DNA of 64,000 nucleotides from Halichoerus grypus (GCF_964656455.1 NC_135716.1:111632389-111696388), one strand, 5' to 3'; shown: positions 45,587-58,299, numbered from the stretch's first letter. The notes: a model not told the origin generated them from the letters alone. Program-made: numbers and translations.

Positions 45587-48280
45587 ATTATATCTAAAAA
45601 ATTATAGGACTCAGAAAATAAAAGGATGTAAAATATAGCATATACATAAAACATGAATAGGAAAAATGTAGTGCTTTCAGAATGAGTTTGAACTTAAGCA
45701 ACCATCAAGTTAATATAGACTATAATATAATTAGGATGTTATATATGAACCTCATGGTAACCACAAACCAAAATCCTTTAACAGATACACAAAAAAATTA
45801 AAGGAATCCAAGCCTAAAACTAAAGAAAGCCATCAATCACAAGGGAAGAGAGCAAAAGAAGAAATGGACAGAGAAGAACTATAAAAACCACCAGAAAACA
45901 ATTAACAAAATGGCAATAAGTCCATACCTATCAATGGTTACTTTAAATGTGTATGTTCTAATGCTCCAATCAAAAGACATAGGGTGACTGATTGGGTTAA
46001 AAAAAAAAAACCCATCTATTATGCTGCATACAAGAGACTCACCTCTGATTGAAAGACACAAACAGACTGGAAGTAAAGGGATGGAAAAACATATGACCAT
46101 GCAAATGAAAGTGCAAAAAAAAAAAGCCGAGGTAACAATACTTATACAAAAGAGAGTTTAAGACAAAGACTGTAATAGAAGACAAAGAAGGACATTACAT
46201 AGTGATAAAGGGATCAATCCAACAAGAGGATATAACAATTGTAAATATCTATGCACCCAACACAGGAACACCTAAATAAATAAAGCAAATATTAACAGAC
46301 ATAAAGGGAGAAAATAACAGTAATACAACAATAGTAGAGGACTTTAACATCGCACTTACATCAATGGATAGATCATCCAGACAGAAGATCAATAAGGAAA
46401 CAGTGGCTTGGAATGATACATTAGATCAGATGGACTTAAGAGATATGCCCAGAACATTTCATTCCAAAGCAGCAGAATACACATTCTTTCCAAGTGCACA
46501 TAGAACATTCTCCAGATCACATGTTAAGCCATAAAATGAATCTCAATAAGTTTAATTAAAGAGTGAAATTATATCAAGCAGCTTTTCCAACCACAATCAT
46601 ATGAAACCAGGACTCAAATACAAGAAAAAAAATCTGGAAAGAACATAAACATATGGAGGCTAAACAACAGGTTCCTAAACAACAAGTAGGGTCAACCAAG
46701 AAATCAAAGAGGAAATTAAAAAATACATGGAGATAAATGGAAATGAAAATACAATGGCCCCAAATCTCTGGGATGCAACAAAAGCAGTTCTAAGAGGGAA
46801 GTTTACAATGATACAGGTCTACCAAGACCCAAGAAAAATCTCAGGTAAACAATCAAACCTTATACCTAAAAGAACTAGAAAAAGAAGACTAAACAAGGCC
46901 CAAAATTAGTAGAAGGAAGGAAACAATAAAGATCAAAGCAGGATTAAATGAAATGGAGACTAAAAAAAAAAAAAAAAAAAAGGAAAAAAAAAATCAATGG
47001 AAACTAAGACCTGCATCTTTGAAAAGATAATATTGATAATCCTCTAGCCAGATTCATCAAAAGAAAAAAAGAGGACTCAAATAAGTAAAATTAGGAATGA
47101 ATGAGAAGTAAAAGCGGACAACACAGAAATACAAAGGATTGTAAGAAGCTACTATGAAAAATTATATGCCAATAAATTAGACAACTTAGAAGAAATGGAT
47201 AAATTTCTAGAAATATACAATCTTCCAAAAAAGTGAATCAGGAAGAAATACAAAATGTGAACATACTAATTATTAGTAACAAAACTAAATGGGGTAATCA
47301 GAAATCTCCCAATAACAAAAGTCCAGGACTAGATAAGCTTCACAGGTGAATTCTACAAACATTTAAATAAGAGTTAATAAGTACTCTTTCCAAATGATTC
47401 CAAAAAAAACAGGAGGAAGGAAAACTTCCAAATTCATTCTATGAAGGCAGCATTATCCTGATACCAAAACTAGACAAAGACACTATATACAAAGAAATCT
47501 ATAGGCCAGTATGTCTGATGAACATGGATGAAAAAATCTAAAAGAAAATCTACTGAATGGGAGAAGATATTTGCAAAGGATATATCTGATAAAGGGTTAA
47601 TATCCAAAATATATGAAGAACTTAATACAATTCAACACCAAAAAAAAAGGACAATCTGATTTACAAATGGGCAGAGACAAATATTTACGAAGAAGACCTA
47701 CACATGGCCAACAGGAAGACGAAAAGATGCTCAACATCACTAATCAAGGAAATACAAATCTAAACTACGAAAAGATACCACCTTACACCTGTCAGATTGG
47801 CTAGAATCAAAAATACAACAATAACAAGCTTTGGCAAGAATGTGGAGAAAAAGGAACCCTCATGAACTGTTTGGTGGGAATGTAAATTGGTTATAGCCAC
47901 TGGCGAAAACAGTATGGAGGTCATTAAAAAATAAAAAATAGAAATCCCACATAATCCAGTAATTCCGCTACTGGGTATTTACGCAAAGAAAACAAAAACA
48001 CTATTTCAAAAAGAGATATGTACCCCTATGTTTACTGCACCATTATTTACAATAGCCAAGATAAGATATGGAAGCAACCCAAGTGTCCACTGACGGATAA
48101 TGAAGATGGGTATGCATGTGCATACACACACACACCATGGATTATTACTCGGCCATAAAAAAGAATGAGATCTTGACATTTTCAACAACATGGATGGATC
48201 TAGAGGACATTATGCTAAGTGGAAAAAGAGAAAAACAAGTACCATGTGATTTCACTTATATGTGGAATTGAAAGAAAAAA

Positions 48281-48468
48281 ACAAAACAGGGGTGCTTGGG
48301 TGGCTCAGTCGGTTAAGCATCTGCCTTCGGCTCAGGTCATGATCCCAGGGTCCTGGGATCAAGCCCTGCATCGGGCGTCCTGCTCTGTGGGGAGCCTGCT
48401 TCTCCACCCTCTCGCTCCCCCTGCTTGTGCTCTGTGTCAAACCAATCAATCAATCTTTAAAAATACAG
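48281..48468 (+). mobile_element. CAN SINE in L1 3' UTR
   Basis: Body about 48290-48460, starting gggtgcttgggtggctcag, with a tail of AATCAATCAATC. The likely short TSD is acaaaacag (48281-48289) against aaaatacag (48460-48468), not exact. Confidence 0.9.
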
Positions 48469-48744
48469 AGAACAAACTGATGGTTGCCAGAGAGGAGAGG
48501 GGTGAGGGGAAGTGGGATACAGGAGGTAAGTCACAGGAATAAAAGGTACAACATAGGGAATATAGTCCATGGTATTATAATAGCGTAGTGTGGTAACAAA
48601 TGGTAGCTACAACTGTGGTGAGGATAGCATAATGTATAGAGCTGTTGAATCACTATGTTGTACAACTGAAACTAAGTTAACATTGTATGTCAACTAAACT
48701 TCAATAAAAACAAAGAAAAGATTTATATGATCTAAGAAAACAGG

Positions 48745-48968
48745 CTCAATCCTTTTTTGTTTTGTTTTGTTTTTAAAGATTTTATTCATTTATCTGACAC
48801 AGAGACAGCGAGAGAGGGAACACAAGCAGGGGGAGTGGGAGAGGGAGAAGCAGGCTTCCCGCTGAGCAGGGAGCCCGATGCGGGGCTCGATCCCAGGACC
48901 CGGGATCATGACCTGAGCCGAAGGCAGATGCTTAATGACTGAGCCACCCAGGCACCCCTCAATCCTTT
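48745..48968 (-). mobile_element. CAN SINE
   Basis: Body 48756-48957, little diverged (gaacacaagcagggggagtg). TSD ctcaatccttt at 48745-48755 and 48958-48968, exact, 11 bp. The poly(A) side is a (TTTTG)n-like run. Confidence 0.95.
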
Positions 48969-51900
48969 CTTAATGTAATAATTTGGTCCCTTTACACAAG
49001 ACTGCAAATAACTAACTCCATGATCTTGAAGGAGGGGGGATTCTACACCTCTGTGTACAGCATGTTGCAATGGATAACAAACTTTAAATTGTAGCCATTG
49101 TTCCTCCTACATAAACTAAATGTCTCTTGCAGAATTTTATTTTCTCCTTCATGGAACTTTTTGTGGGGCAGCTCTTATAAGTTATTTCTTCATATTCTTG
49201 AAAATAGTTCTCAATTAATTTCAAGTCCTTTTAATCTTTCCTCATAAATGCCATCTGACTCCTCCTTATTCAGATTAGTATTCTTCCCTAAACCCCCTTC
49301 TAGGTTCTCCTTTTAACTACTGCCCCAGAACATACACATTGTCCAAATTCATTACTTCAAAACAACAACATACTTCCCACCTCACAGAAAGATACCACAA
49401 AATAAAATCTTTCATGTCTATGTTATTTTTGATGTACTATCTCAGGATCTTATCAAACACCCCCCCCCCTTTTTGTTTAACTGACTCCCCAGGCTCCTCC
49501 TTTCCTCTTAACTCCTTATCTGTGCACTATTAATCATGATATGCTAATCACTTATCTCTTTAACTTTTTCATTAAGGAACTCCCATCCTATTACATACTG
49601 AAAGGGACTCAAGCCTGTATTCTGTTCCTGAAACTTGTAATAGTGAATATTAAAGAAAGCCACAATAAACAATAAATAAAGCCCCCAAAACTACATCTAC
49701 TTAAATAACAGTAATACACTCCAGTTGGTATTTATGTGTTTTAGGTAGGAAATACCTTTAAAATAAGTAACAGAAAATGTGATTGGCCGTGAGTAAAAAC
49801 TAAAGATTTTTTATGTTTCACTTATTTCTTTCAAGTGCTTTTAAGTAAGAATAAAAACCTCTAGAGGTGACACTAAAAGTATGGCTTACCACAAACAGTC
49901 TGTGTGCTGGAGAATATAATTAGAAAAAAACGACATAATACCTTGCAATGTATAAATCACAAACAAGAAAGGAAACTTCTTCTTAAAAGTCCACCGATTC
50001 AGATCTCTCTTTTGAAAAGGCAGGCAGCCTTATGTAACTAGTTCCTTACCATATGGTAAATGGTATGACAAAAAGCAAAAAAGTCAAGTGTCATGCCGCA
50101 TCTTATTGGTAAGACCATTATTTAGCTGACTGCTCCACATACGCTACAGCTCAAAAGGAGAGAATGTAAGTCAGGTTAGGACCAGCACCTTCCATTTGTT
50201 ATCACTGAGCTATCAAACATCTGGTTAACAGGAATTATGCACAGCAGTGAGAGGACTTTCAAAGTCTGACAACTGAAACGAGAGAGATTTCTAATTAAAA
50301 AGTGGCATTTAAAAAAAACCCATATTATGTCCAAGGATTTAGAGCTGTACAAACGTTTGTGTCTGAGAAGTCACCTATAATTGGGTGAGTGCCTGGTTTG
50401 TGTCCTATCAACTGTGAAAGCTATATAAAGAGTTAAAGCTGTGATTTAGTGAGCAAGGAGAGCTAAACAATCGAGGGAACTCTGTTATCCATGTCCTGTA
50501 GTGCGATCAAAGTCAGTCATGAACCTGGATTTTTACAAGGCCTTCCCCATTGTGGTCCCTACTGCTTTGCTCATTGCACTCATTCCTCCTGGAGAATACA
50601 TAATGCAGCTCCTGGACACTGGAAATCACAGCACAGTCCAGATTACCCTTCCCTGAATCATCTGGGTAATCTGTGTGAAGATCACATAGGCACTTGCCTG
50701 AAATGATATAGCACAGACATCCTTCAACCTTGCCCTCAAAACTAGAAGAAAAGCAACAACTTCTAGAGTTTCCTGAGTCTTTATTGTTGATTTCCAAGCT
50801 CACAGAATCAAAAACAGTAGGCTATTGTAAAATGACACTGAACGACACTCCTCAAAGTCAACACAGCCTCAAGAGAAGAGCGAGCTGTGAGAACGTCTAT
50901 GTGAATAAATGTCACCAGAAAGCATGCTTCTCTTTGGTTTGGGGTTGGAGGAAGGGACAGGAAGTGAAAAGCCACATACTTTTCTGTACCTATCAGATTT
51001 GAGAAATGACTGGGTTCACACAGAGTTCTGTTGCAGTAGGGAAACCTGTTCTGCTGATTACCGTGCATAAAGGTGATGAACATGCAAGGCTGCTAAAAGA
51101 TAATGCTGGGCTTTAAAGAAATTTTTAAACACTCACTCTCTGATCCTTCAGAAGTTAGTGCTGGGAAGGAGAAGGTAAGCAGCATGCACAGGCACTAGGC
51201 TTGTCACTTTACCAGTTAGAACAGAACAGATACTACAATACCTGACACTTGGGGGGCTTCGAATAAACAAAAAACAAAAGTCTTCTAGGACAGATGAGGC
51301 ATCTTTACCAATAATGGCCAGGGGAAGTGCAGACTCGAAAAGTGGAGGTTTAGCTGCATAGTCTTATTTTATAAGGCTATCCCACCACTTTGTTTCCTCA
51401 AGAGGGATTTAGTCTCAACCTATCCAGCAAGTGTCCTTTTGACAGGTGACTGTATCTCAGGCTTTGGACTGGGTAAGGGATTTATCCAGGGTCACAAAGG
51501 CTAAGAACAGTGCTAAAAACGGACACCTTTATCACAAAGGCATCTTGCTTACCAATCAAGTCTTGTTACTCCTTTCTTCCTGCGGTAACAATTGTTACTT
51601 CACCCATATTTTATCTTCTAAAAAATGAGTTGGGATTTTCCCTTCTTCTCTGTAAGAACAAATGCTAAATGATAAAGGATTAAAGCAGAACACCTCTGTC
51701 TGTACACACACACACTCAAAACTGAAACAAAAGAGAGCTGTGACCAGTCTGTAACACCTTGGGTCAAAATGTCATCTATTTTCAGAAATTTGAGGGCTCA
51801 CCCAAACCCAAGACATTTTGCAAAATGTATCTCTCAGATTTAAAAAAAATTTCCTAGTATAAACTTTGAAAAGGAATTTTATCTGTCTTCTTCAGGGCTC

Positions 51901-52439
51901 CTTAGCATGTGAGTAATTAGGATTTCATGTTTAAGATAACTCTTTTTTCACCTTGCTTGTTTCTTATTGGGGAGAATGAAGAATATTCAACTCTGTCAGT
52001 GATTCTCTAAAAACATTTGTGTCATCTGTGGCCCCTGGCTTCCTCCCTGAAGTAACAAAACACACTTGGGCACAGGGAAAGAACCAAAAAAGCCACCCTG
52101 AGGAACAGCTTTTCTTTTTCCATCCATCAACACGGACTGGCTCATGTGCAGAAGTAACCACCTTGTGGCACTTTCCTAAACTGCTGTTGATGTTGTTTTT
52201 ATGTAGAGAGTAAACATGGTTTTACAACTGACAAGGAATTCAGATAGTTTAATAGGGGTGGTGGGTGGCTTTCTAAATGGGAGTAAATGAATTTGTTTCC
52301 CTTGAAGAAATGCCAGTTCTTTTTCCCAGTTGTTCCCTTTGTGGCAGGATCTCAACCACTGAGTCAAATATATGAAGCTTCAGTGATTTCCAAGTTTATA
52401 AAAAGATTTTTTTTTTTCCCCTTTATGAGACTTAGTTGG
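48969..52439. other. Low-repeat interval, no gene recognised
   Basis: About 3.5 kb with few repeats: a (C)12 run at 49460-49470, a weak antisense MIR-like patch at 51440-51580 and a short (CA)n at 51705-51716. Possible minus-strand microexon: acceptor attatattctccag, 17 bp, donor gtg/gtaagc at about 49892. A plus-strand frame at 50450-50654 includes the hydrophobic segment FPIVVPTALLIALIPP behind an acceptor-like tccatgtcctgtag, but no gene is recognised. Confidence 0.3.
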
Positions 52440-52605
52440 TCTTTAACCTTTCTGTGAAGTTGCAGCAAGTGTGAACTCCAAGGTGAGGCTTTGTGACTGA
52501 TGTGACTTTCTTAAGGTCACACAGTCAGTAAGAGATGAGCAAATAACCCAGAAGTACTCCCACTAGTCCACACTTTTAACCACTATACCACACAAGCTCA
52601 CATAT
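52440..52605 (-). repeat. MIR fragment
   Basis: Antisense MIR: ctttcttaaggtcacacagt, cagtaagagatgagcaaata, then accactataccacacaagct. Confidence 0.7.
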
Positions 52606-52902
52606 CTGATTAATTTTAAGAACTGAGTATACCTTATGATTTCAAAGGCCCACTTGTATATGTTCTTCAAATAATTTCTGAAATCTATCATTACAAAATA
52701 AAATGTGCTAATGAAAACTGACAAGTCTACTGTTTCTAATTCATCTTTTCTGACAGCCAAAAAGCACCTTCCAACACCATTAACTAAAGACTTTAGAAGA
52801 AAGCTAAGAACTGCCTTAAAGCAAGCAAATCCTAGCAGACATAGACAAATCAACTGATTTAGCATAGCTCTGGTACACTAATAACTGCCCCAGAATTAAA
52901 GA

Positions 52903-53074
52903 CAGTGGTTCTCAATTCTGTCTGTACAAATTACAATCACTTGCAGAACTTAAAAACTACGTATGTCCAGGCCCCACCCCCAGACCAATGAATTGAAATC
53001 TCTGAATCAGGTATTGGTATTTTTAAAAAACTTCCTATGTGATTCCAATGAACAATGAGTGTTGAGAACCACTG
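52903..53074. mobile_element. MER5A-like DNA transposon (hAT-Charlie)
   Basis: 172-bp non-autonomous element whose ends are inverted: cagtggttctcaattctgtc at the left and gttgagaaccactg at the right. The middle has ccaggccccacccccagacc and gaaatctctgaatcaggtat. The flanking 8-bp TSD is not clear. Confidence 0.88.
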
Positions 53075-53217
53075 TAAATTCCTCAACTGAATACATTTGA
53101 GTAGTTCTGACTATGTGTTATACTTGTTACCTACACAGTTCGAAGAAACCAAATAGCAAAGGAAATGAAATCTTTGCACAAACAGCTATGTAACAAAGCT
53201 GAAGGTAACAGAGTCCC

Positions 53218-53383
53218 AAAGAATGGTCTCATCTAGGGGCGCTTGGGTGGCTCAGTCGTTAAGCGTCTGCCTTTGGCTCAGGTCATGATCCCAGAAGCCT
53301 GCTTTCCCTCTCCCACTGCTGTGTTCCCTCTCTCTCTGTCAAATAAGTAAAATCTTTGGGGAAAAAAAAAGAATGGTCTCATC
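53218..53383 (+). mobile_element. CAN SINE with internal deletion
   Basis: Body 53234-53367. Compared with its relatives it lacks about 40-45 bp after catgatcccag, so the box-B-distal part is missing. TSD aaagaatggtctcatc at 53218-53233 and 53368-53383, exact, 16 bp. Confidence 0.95.
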
Positions 53384-53389
53384 CACAGG

Positions 53390-54080
53390 AATTTATTCAA
53401 GGAAGTCATTATTTCTACCTCTGAGAGGTTAAGGAATGCTTCTAAGGTGGCAGCAACATTTGAACTGGGCTTTGAAGACTAGGACAGATAGATATGAAAA
53501 GGCAATTGGCATTTTAAACACAGTTCAGAGTGCTAACAAAGATGTCTGTGGGGGAAACAGTGGACACAATGTAAGAAAACAAGAGAGTAAGTTGGAGAGG
53601 CAGGTTGGGACCACTTTAAGAGAACCTTCAATTTCAAGCAAAATTACATAGTAGAAGTGGGGCATCACTAGGTTTCTGAATAAAGGCCTGCCCTAATCAG
53701 GATTAAGCTTTAGTGAGATTTTTGTTAAAGCTGGAGGAAGGATGGACTAAGTTGAAGGAAGAGACACTTGGCTAGGAGACCTGTTTGAGAAGGCTCTAAT
53801 TGCAGCAGTCTAGGCAAGCAATGAAAGCCTGATGTAGTTAGCAGCACTGGGAAAGGAGACAGACCCCTGGGTAAGAGAAGTCACAAAGGCAGGACTTAGC
53901 ATTGACTAGATAGGAGGGATAAGCACAAGAGAAGCACCAACGACAAGTCGGCTTTCAACTCTGGATAATTAGGAAGAGGGAAATGTCACCAAAAGAAATA
54001 GGGGACTTTCCAAAGATGAACTCAACTCAGATTTGAGACTTTGAATTGCCTGAGGAATATCCAAATGGAGATGCCCAACA
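53390..54080 (-). repeat. LINE L2 fragment
   Basis: Antisense L2: acatttgaactgggctttga, aggagacctgtttgagaagg, ctctaattgcagcagtctag. Diverged, with edges approximate. Confidence 0.7.
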
Positions 54081-55013
54081 AAAAATAAAGTTTTGTCTGC
54101 AACCTAAGAGAAATGTCGGAGCTGAAGGTACACTTTGGGAAGAGACACACAAGAAATGTTTGATTGGGATGACTAATATCCTTCCTAAGATAACTCCATT
54201 ATCCTTTACCAATTATATTTGTGCTGATTTCTTGAATTACTCTTTTACCAGCACTCGTCTGAATCTCCTGCCTCCTTGTCTTAGCTTCCCTAGTCATGAC
54301 AGCTACAAGCTGGCATCAGTGCTACAAGCTGCTTTCTGCACAGCCACAAGCAGGATGGCTACAAACCCCTGCGGGGAGGGCAGTGGGAGGAAGGAGACTG
54401 CTACCGCTACAAATCCACGATCTCTGGCCTCTTCTGGCCAATATTCTCTGGCCTTGGCATAGAGCCTTTTCCAGATCCTCTTAATGACTACTCTGTTACC
54501 AGTATTTTCACTCTCTACCCGACCAACTTCATATCCTACTTCATGAAAAATGAAGTTGTCAGACATGATTTAAAATCTCTCCCTTCTACTTACAAACTTA
54601 TCTATAGCCATTCCTCACTTATTTGCTTCCAGTCTCAGACGATGTAGTTGTTTTCCCCTGTTCAAGCTATTCCATCTGCCTGTGACCATCGTCCCATTTC
54701 TTTGTGCCTCCCCCGGGACCCTGTTCCATGGTATATATCGCCCCTCCATCTCATTCTCAATTTCAGATTATTTTTCTTTACTGGCTCCTTCTCCACACCC
54801 TATTACCATGCTTAAGTGTCTTTTCAAAACAAATTGTTCAATCTCTCTCCTACCCTTACGATTAAGTTTCTCAACAGAGAAATCTACATTTGCTGACTCT
54901 ACTTCCTCATCTTAATCTCAGATATAAGAGTTTATATATTCCTTCCAATTACATAAGAAGTTTTTTTTTTCCAAATGTGCATTTTTTTCCCTTGAGGAAA
55001 GAATACATATCTT
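54081..55013. other. Unassigned interval
   Basis: The 138-codon plus frame (54046-54462) begins in L2 and continues into unassigned DNA; it overlaps an 87-codon minus frame and has no domain, and I regard it as chance. 54580-54920 is pyrimidine-rich and may be a very old LINE fragment. Confidence 0.35.
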
Positions 55014-55014
55014 T

Positions 55015-55213
55015 ATTCCTTTTATTTATTTATTAATTAAGATTTTTAAAAAAATGTCAGAGAGAGAGAGAGCACAAGCAGGGGGAGTGGCAGAGGCAGC
55101 AGGCTCCCTGCTGAGCAGGGAGCCCAATGCGGGACTTGATCCCAGGACCCCAAGATCACGACCTGAGCCGAAGGCAGATGCTTAACCGACTGAGCCACCC
55201 AGGCATTCCTTTA
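55015..55213 (-). mobile_element. CAN SINE
   Basis: Body 55024-55204, head side ccacccaggcattcc. Short TSD attccttt(t/a) at 55015-55023 and 55205-55213. Confidence 0.9.
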
Positions 55214-55451
55214 CTTCTACATACATACATACATATATTTTTTATTTATTTTAAAGATTTTATTTATTTATTTGACAGAGAGAGACACAGCCAGAGAGGG
55301 AACACAAGCAGGGGGAGTGGGAGAGGAAGAAGCAGGCTTCCCACTGAGCAGGGAGCCCAATGCGGGGCTCAATCCCAGGACCCTGGGATCATGACCTGAG
55401 CTAAAGGCAGACATTTAACCGACTAAGCCACCCAGATACCCCTACGTCTAC
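55212..55451 (-). mobile_element. CAN SINE with (TACA)n at its tail
   Basis: Body about 55221-55442. The left tail side carries a (CATA)n run, 55220-55240. Probable TSD tacttctac at 55212-55220 against tacgtctac at 55443-55451. It lies next to the previous SINE, same strand. Confidence 0.92.
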
Positions 55452-55459
55452 TTTTAATG

Positions 55460-55796
55460 TACAGTTGACCCCTGAACAACATGGGTTTGAACTACATGGG
55501 TCTACTTATACACGGAATTTTTTGTTTTTTTTTAAATATATAGTACAGTACTATAAATGTATTTTCTCTTCCTAATGATTTTCTTGATAATTTACTTTAT
55601 TGTAGTAATACAGTATATATAATACATATAACAAAGTATGTGTTGATCATCTGTTTATGTTATTGGTGAGGCTTCCAGTCAACAACAGGCTATTAGTAAA
55701 GTTTAGGGGGAGTCAAAAGTTACATGTGGATTTTTGACTGTGGCGGGGGGGGGAGGTCAGTGCCCCAGCCCCCACTACATTCAAGGATCAACTGTA
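55460..55796. mobile_element. MER2-like Tigger-derived DNA transposon
   Basis: 333-bp element, 55462-55794, with terminal inverted repeats cagttgacccctgaacaac at the left and ttcaaggatcaactg at the right, flanked by the TA duplication typical of Tc1/mariner-type insertion (55460-55461, 55795-55796). Internal phrases such as aggcttccagtcaacaacag match MER2. Non-coding. Confidence 0.92.
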
Positions 55797-57389
55797 TAAC
55801 CATATATCAATGTATAACCTTAGCTGCAGAGAATTAGTGGCATTTAATTTTATAGTTTTAGGAATTGGGAACATGTGAAAAGTGTGTAAATCTGTTTTCA
55901 GATGAGCAACATTTTTCTCTGCAATGAAACCGTAAGAATACTAGTTATAACCTGGTGACTGCTTTATTCTTACAAAACATTTTTGCAGTGCAGCTGATTT
56001 GCCACTCACTGTAATTAAAAACCTCCATATGACGAACAACATCATAACGGGGTGGGGGGGTTTGAAAAACTCAATGGAAAGAAAAATCTGTAAATAAATG
56101 GAACTCTGAAATAGTACAGGCAATTCAGTTACTATAACATGATTTCATTTCCACAGTAATTGCAGGTGTTCACCAAGCAGTTTGTAGTAGTTTCTCAAGT
56201 ATTTTTGCTCCAGTGGAATTTTCAGTATTAAACCTTGTGTATATTTTGATATGCCTCGTCTTTTAAGACAAGAGTATACCTTTTCTAGCTGTACTAAAAT
56301 GACAGAAAGCCAACTCTCAAACTCCTCATTCAAAATGCATAGTGGAACAACACAAACAGCAATAATAGAACATCAAGCCTCATTTTACCCTTTGGCCTTA
56401 AAATCTTCTTTAAAGCTTTGTAAAAAATATTTAGACAAGGAGTAAAATGGAAGCATTTGAATTTTGCCTCCAAGAAGTGACTTTACAGTTAACTAGAACT
56501 ATCAGAATGAGAAAAGTCAGCGGCAGGAAGAATATTAAAAAGGTGTTAAGTCTCTATAATAAACAATCTAAACGGAAGTGTTTAAAGACAACAGAGGAAA
56601 AACACACTAGGCGATTAGGATCTTGAATTTAACAAACACTCGATACAATGGGAATAATCATTTTTTCTCCTTAAAACTTTCATTCAACTTTGCAAGACTA
56701 GTTAATAAAATACATTCATAAAACTAGTTAAAGGAAGCGTTTGCCTCTAGAGTAAAATTTTCCATTAGGATCCATTAATATTTGATAAATGCTTCCAATT
56801 CAACAAATACCAACATGTAAAACATTCAAAGAATTCTCCAGAATTCTGTCTGTGATGTACCAGATAAATAAAAGATTTCGTACAATACCATACATACTTG
56901 GTAATTAACTGCTCTTTAACCAATTCTTCTTTTTTATCAGTCCACAGAAGATAAAAGATAAAGTCCATGGAAGGTAAGAGAAAAGCAGTATTTGGAATCA
57001 AGTTTTTAAATCAAAGAAACATTTAAAAAATTTAAATATTCACTAATTTTATAATTATAGGAGTTAAAAAAAACAATGTCACATTTACATCTAGCTTTAG
57101 CGGTTTTTCATTAATTTCATTAAAGATTTTTTAACAATCTATTTGCAAAAAAGCAATGCTAGATTTGGTTAAAAGTAGCGATTCCTTTTAGGCTAAATAG
57201 TCACACCCTTATCAGACCATACCCACCCTGGAAAATATGAATCATTACAGAGACACAGGGTTACTGTCCTTCCTTTCACTCATTATAGTAAGCAACGATT
57301 TTTGTTTTTTCCTGTGCAAAGCCATTTTACCAGTGCTACCAATTCTATGTTTAAGTCCATAACATCAACAACAATTTATTTAAGTTGTT
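55797..57389. other. Low-repeat AT-rich interval
   Basis: No named repeat. The minus strand carries open stretches: 56145-56355 contains EEFESWLSVILVQLEKVYS and LLGEHLQLLWK before a TGA, and 56765-57001 contains KKEELVKEQLITK followed by an AA/gtatgt donor-like site. Neither has a convincing acceptor or known homolog, so they stay unassigned. Confidence 0.3.
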
Positions 57390-57540
57390 CCTATCCATTC
57401 ATTCATTTGATTTATTCTATAAATATTGAGTACTAAGTGCCAGATTGAATGTTTGGCACGAGGGAGACAAAAGTAATCTAAACAATACCCTTGGCTGAAG
57501 GAGATTATGTTTTGGTAAGGAAATAGTTTCAAATTCACCT
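57390..57540 (-). repeat. LINE L2 3'-end fragment
   Basis: Antisense L2 3' end: atccattcattcatttgatt, tattgagtactaagtgccag, tttggcacgagggagacaaa. Confidence 0.75.
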
Positions 57541-57634
57541 CACTTATGGTAGACATCTTTCCTGGTTTAGTACTGCTTATGTATTGTCCAAACACAATTT
57601 CTAGAACAATGGGAAGTCTCTTATTTTCATGTAG

Positions 57635-57638
<4 letters not shown>

Positions 57639-57679
<41 letters not shown>
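57639..57679. repeat. (GT)n microsatellite
   Basis: 41 bp of uninterrupted GT, 20.5 units; being pure and long, it is likely to vary in length between individuals. Confidence 0.98.
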
Positions 57680-57680
<1 letters not shown>

Positions 57681-57681
<1 letters not shown>

Positions 57682-58299
57682 GTACATGCATATGGCCCTA
57701 GGAATGATTTGTGGGTCATGAAAGATGAGAAGGCAGGGAAGGTAAAATTCATGAATATGAAAAAAAGTTAGTCACTAGAATTAAACATAATGGCTGTATA
57801 TAGGTCAAGCTTAGAAATGCTGCCTTACACTTAATTCTCCTAGGACCTGCAGTGGAGCAGGGTAGACTCAATCAGAGCAAGTAATAAATCAATAATACTA
57901 ACATGGATTTTTGGAAGGAGAAATATACAAGGTTTGGTTCATTCACTTTTGAAATTAAGAAGGCAAAATGTTAGCAAATAATACATTTAAGGCAAGGAGA
58001 GAGAAACATGTGAAGGAAACAGTGGGAGAGGTGGGTGAAAGGGGTTTGAGAAGAAAAATTAATAGGCAAATTTTCCCTTGATAACATTCCCAGTTTCTTC
58101 ATGGGCCTCATCCTGCCAGTTACCCAGTGTCTTTAGTACTCCCAAAAGTGCTCTACCTAACATTTCCTTGCTCCTTGCCACCAACAAGCCCAAGCCTCCA
58201 CTATCTTGAGAAGTCTTCTGAAGATTTACCATGTCATATAGGGTTATAATCGCTTCCCTCTCCTCTTCTGCCAACCAAATTGGAAAGAGTGGTCAACAT
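57681..58299. other. Unassigned interval
   Basis: No named repeat or exon. The 71-codon minus frame (58059-58274) has no recognised domain. Confidence 0.35.

Larger units (their letters stand above)
42245..48720 (+). mobile_element. Old L1, plus strand, inactive
   Basis: L1 spanning about 6.5 kb. The 5' UTR is GC-rich with a tandem array (43030-43655). The ORF1 region lies at 43740-44650 (caagcaatctacatgataaa; aacttgggg-aaggagacaga-type text; cttacaagaaatgttaaaag). The ORF1-ORF2 spacer is split by a younger L1. The ORF2 endonuclease starts near 45900 (tgctccaatcaaaagacata; aggatataacaattgtaaat), with reverse transcriptase to about 47540. The text then jumps to the ORF2 C-terminal end (gaatgggagaagatatttgc), and the 3' UTR ends at about 48718 (caactaaacttcaataaaaa). 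No long ORF remains. The left edge is uncertain because no TSD was found. Confidence 0.8.

Noticed and set aside
54046..54462. 138-codon plus-strand frame
   Set aside because: It starts within an antisense L2 and runs into unassigned DNA; an overlapping minus frame is equally long and no motif is visible.
57639..57679. Poly-threonine/histidine coding in the (GT)n region
   Set aside because: The 103-codon minus frame at 57380-57691 is produced by the dinucleotide repeat plus an L2 fragment.
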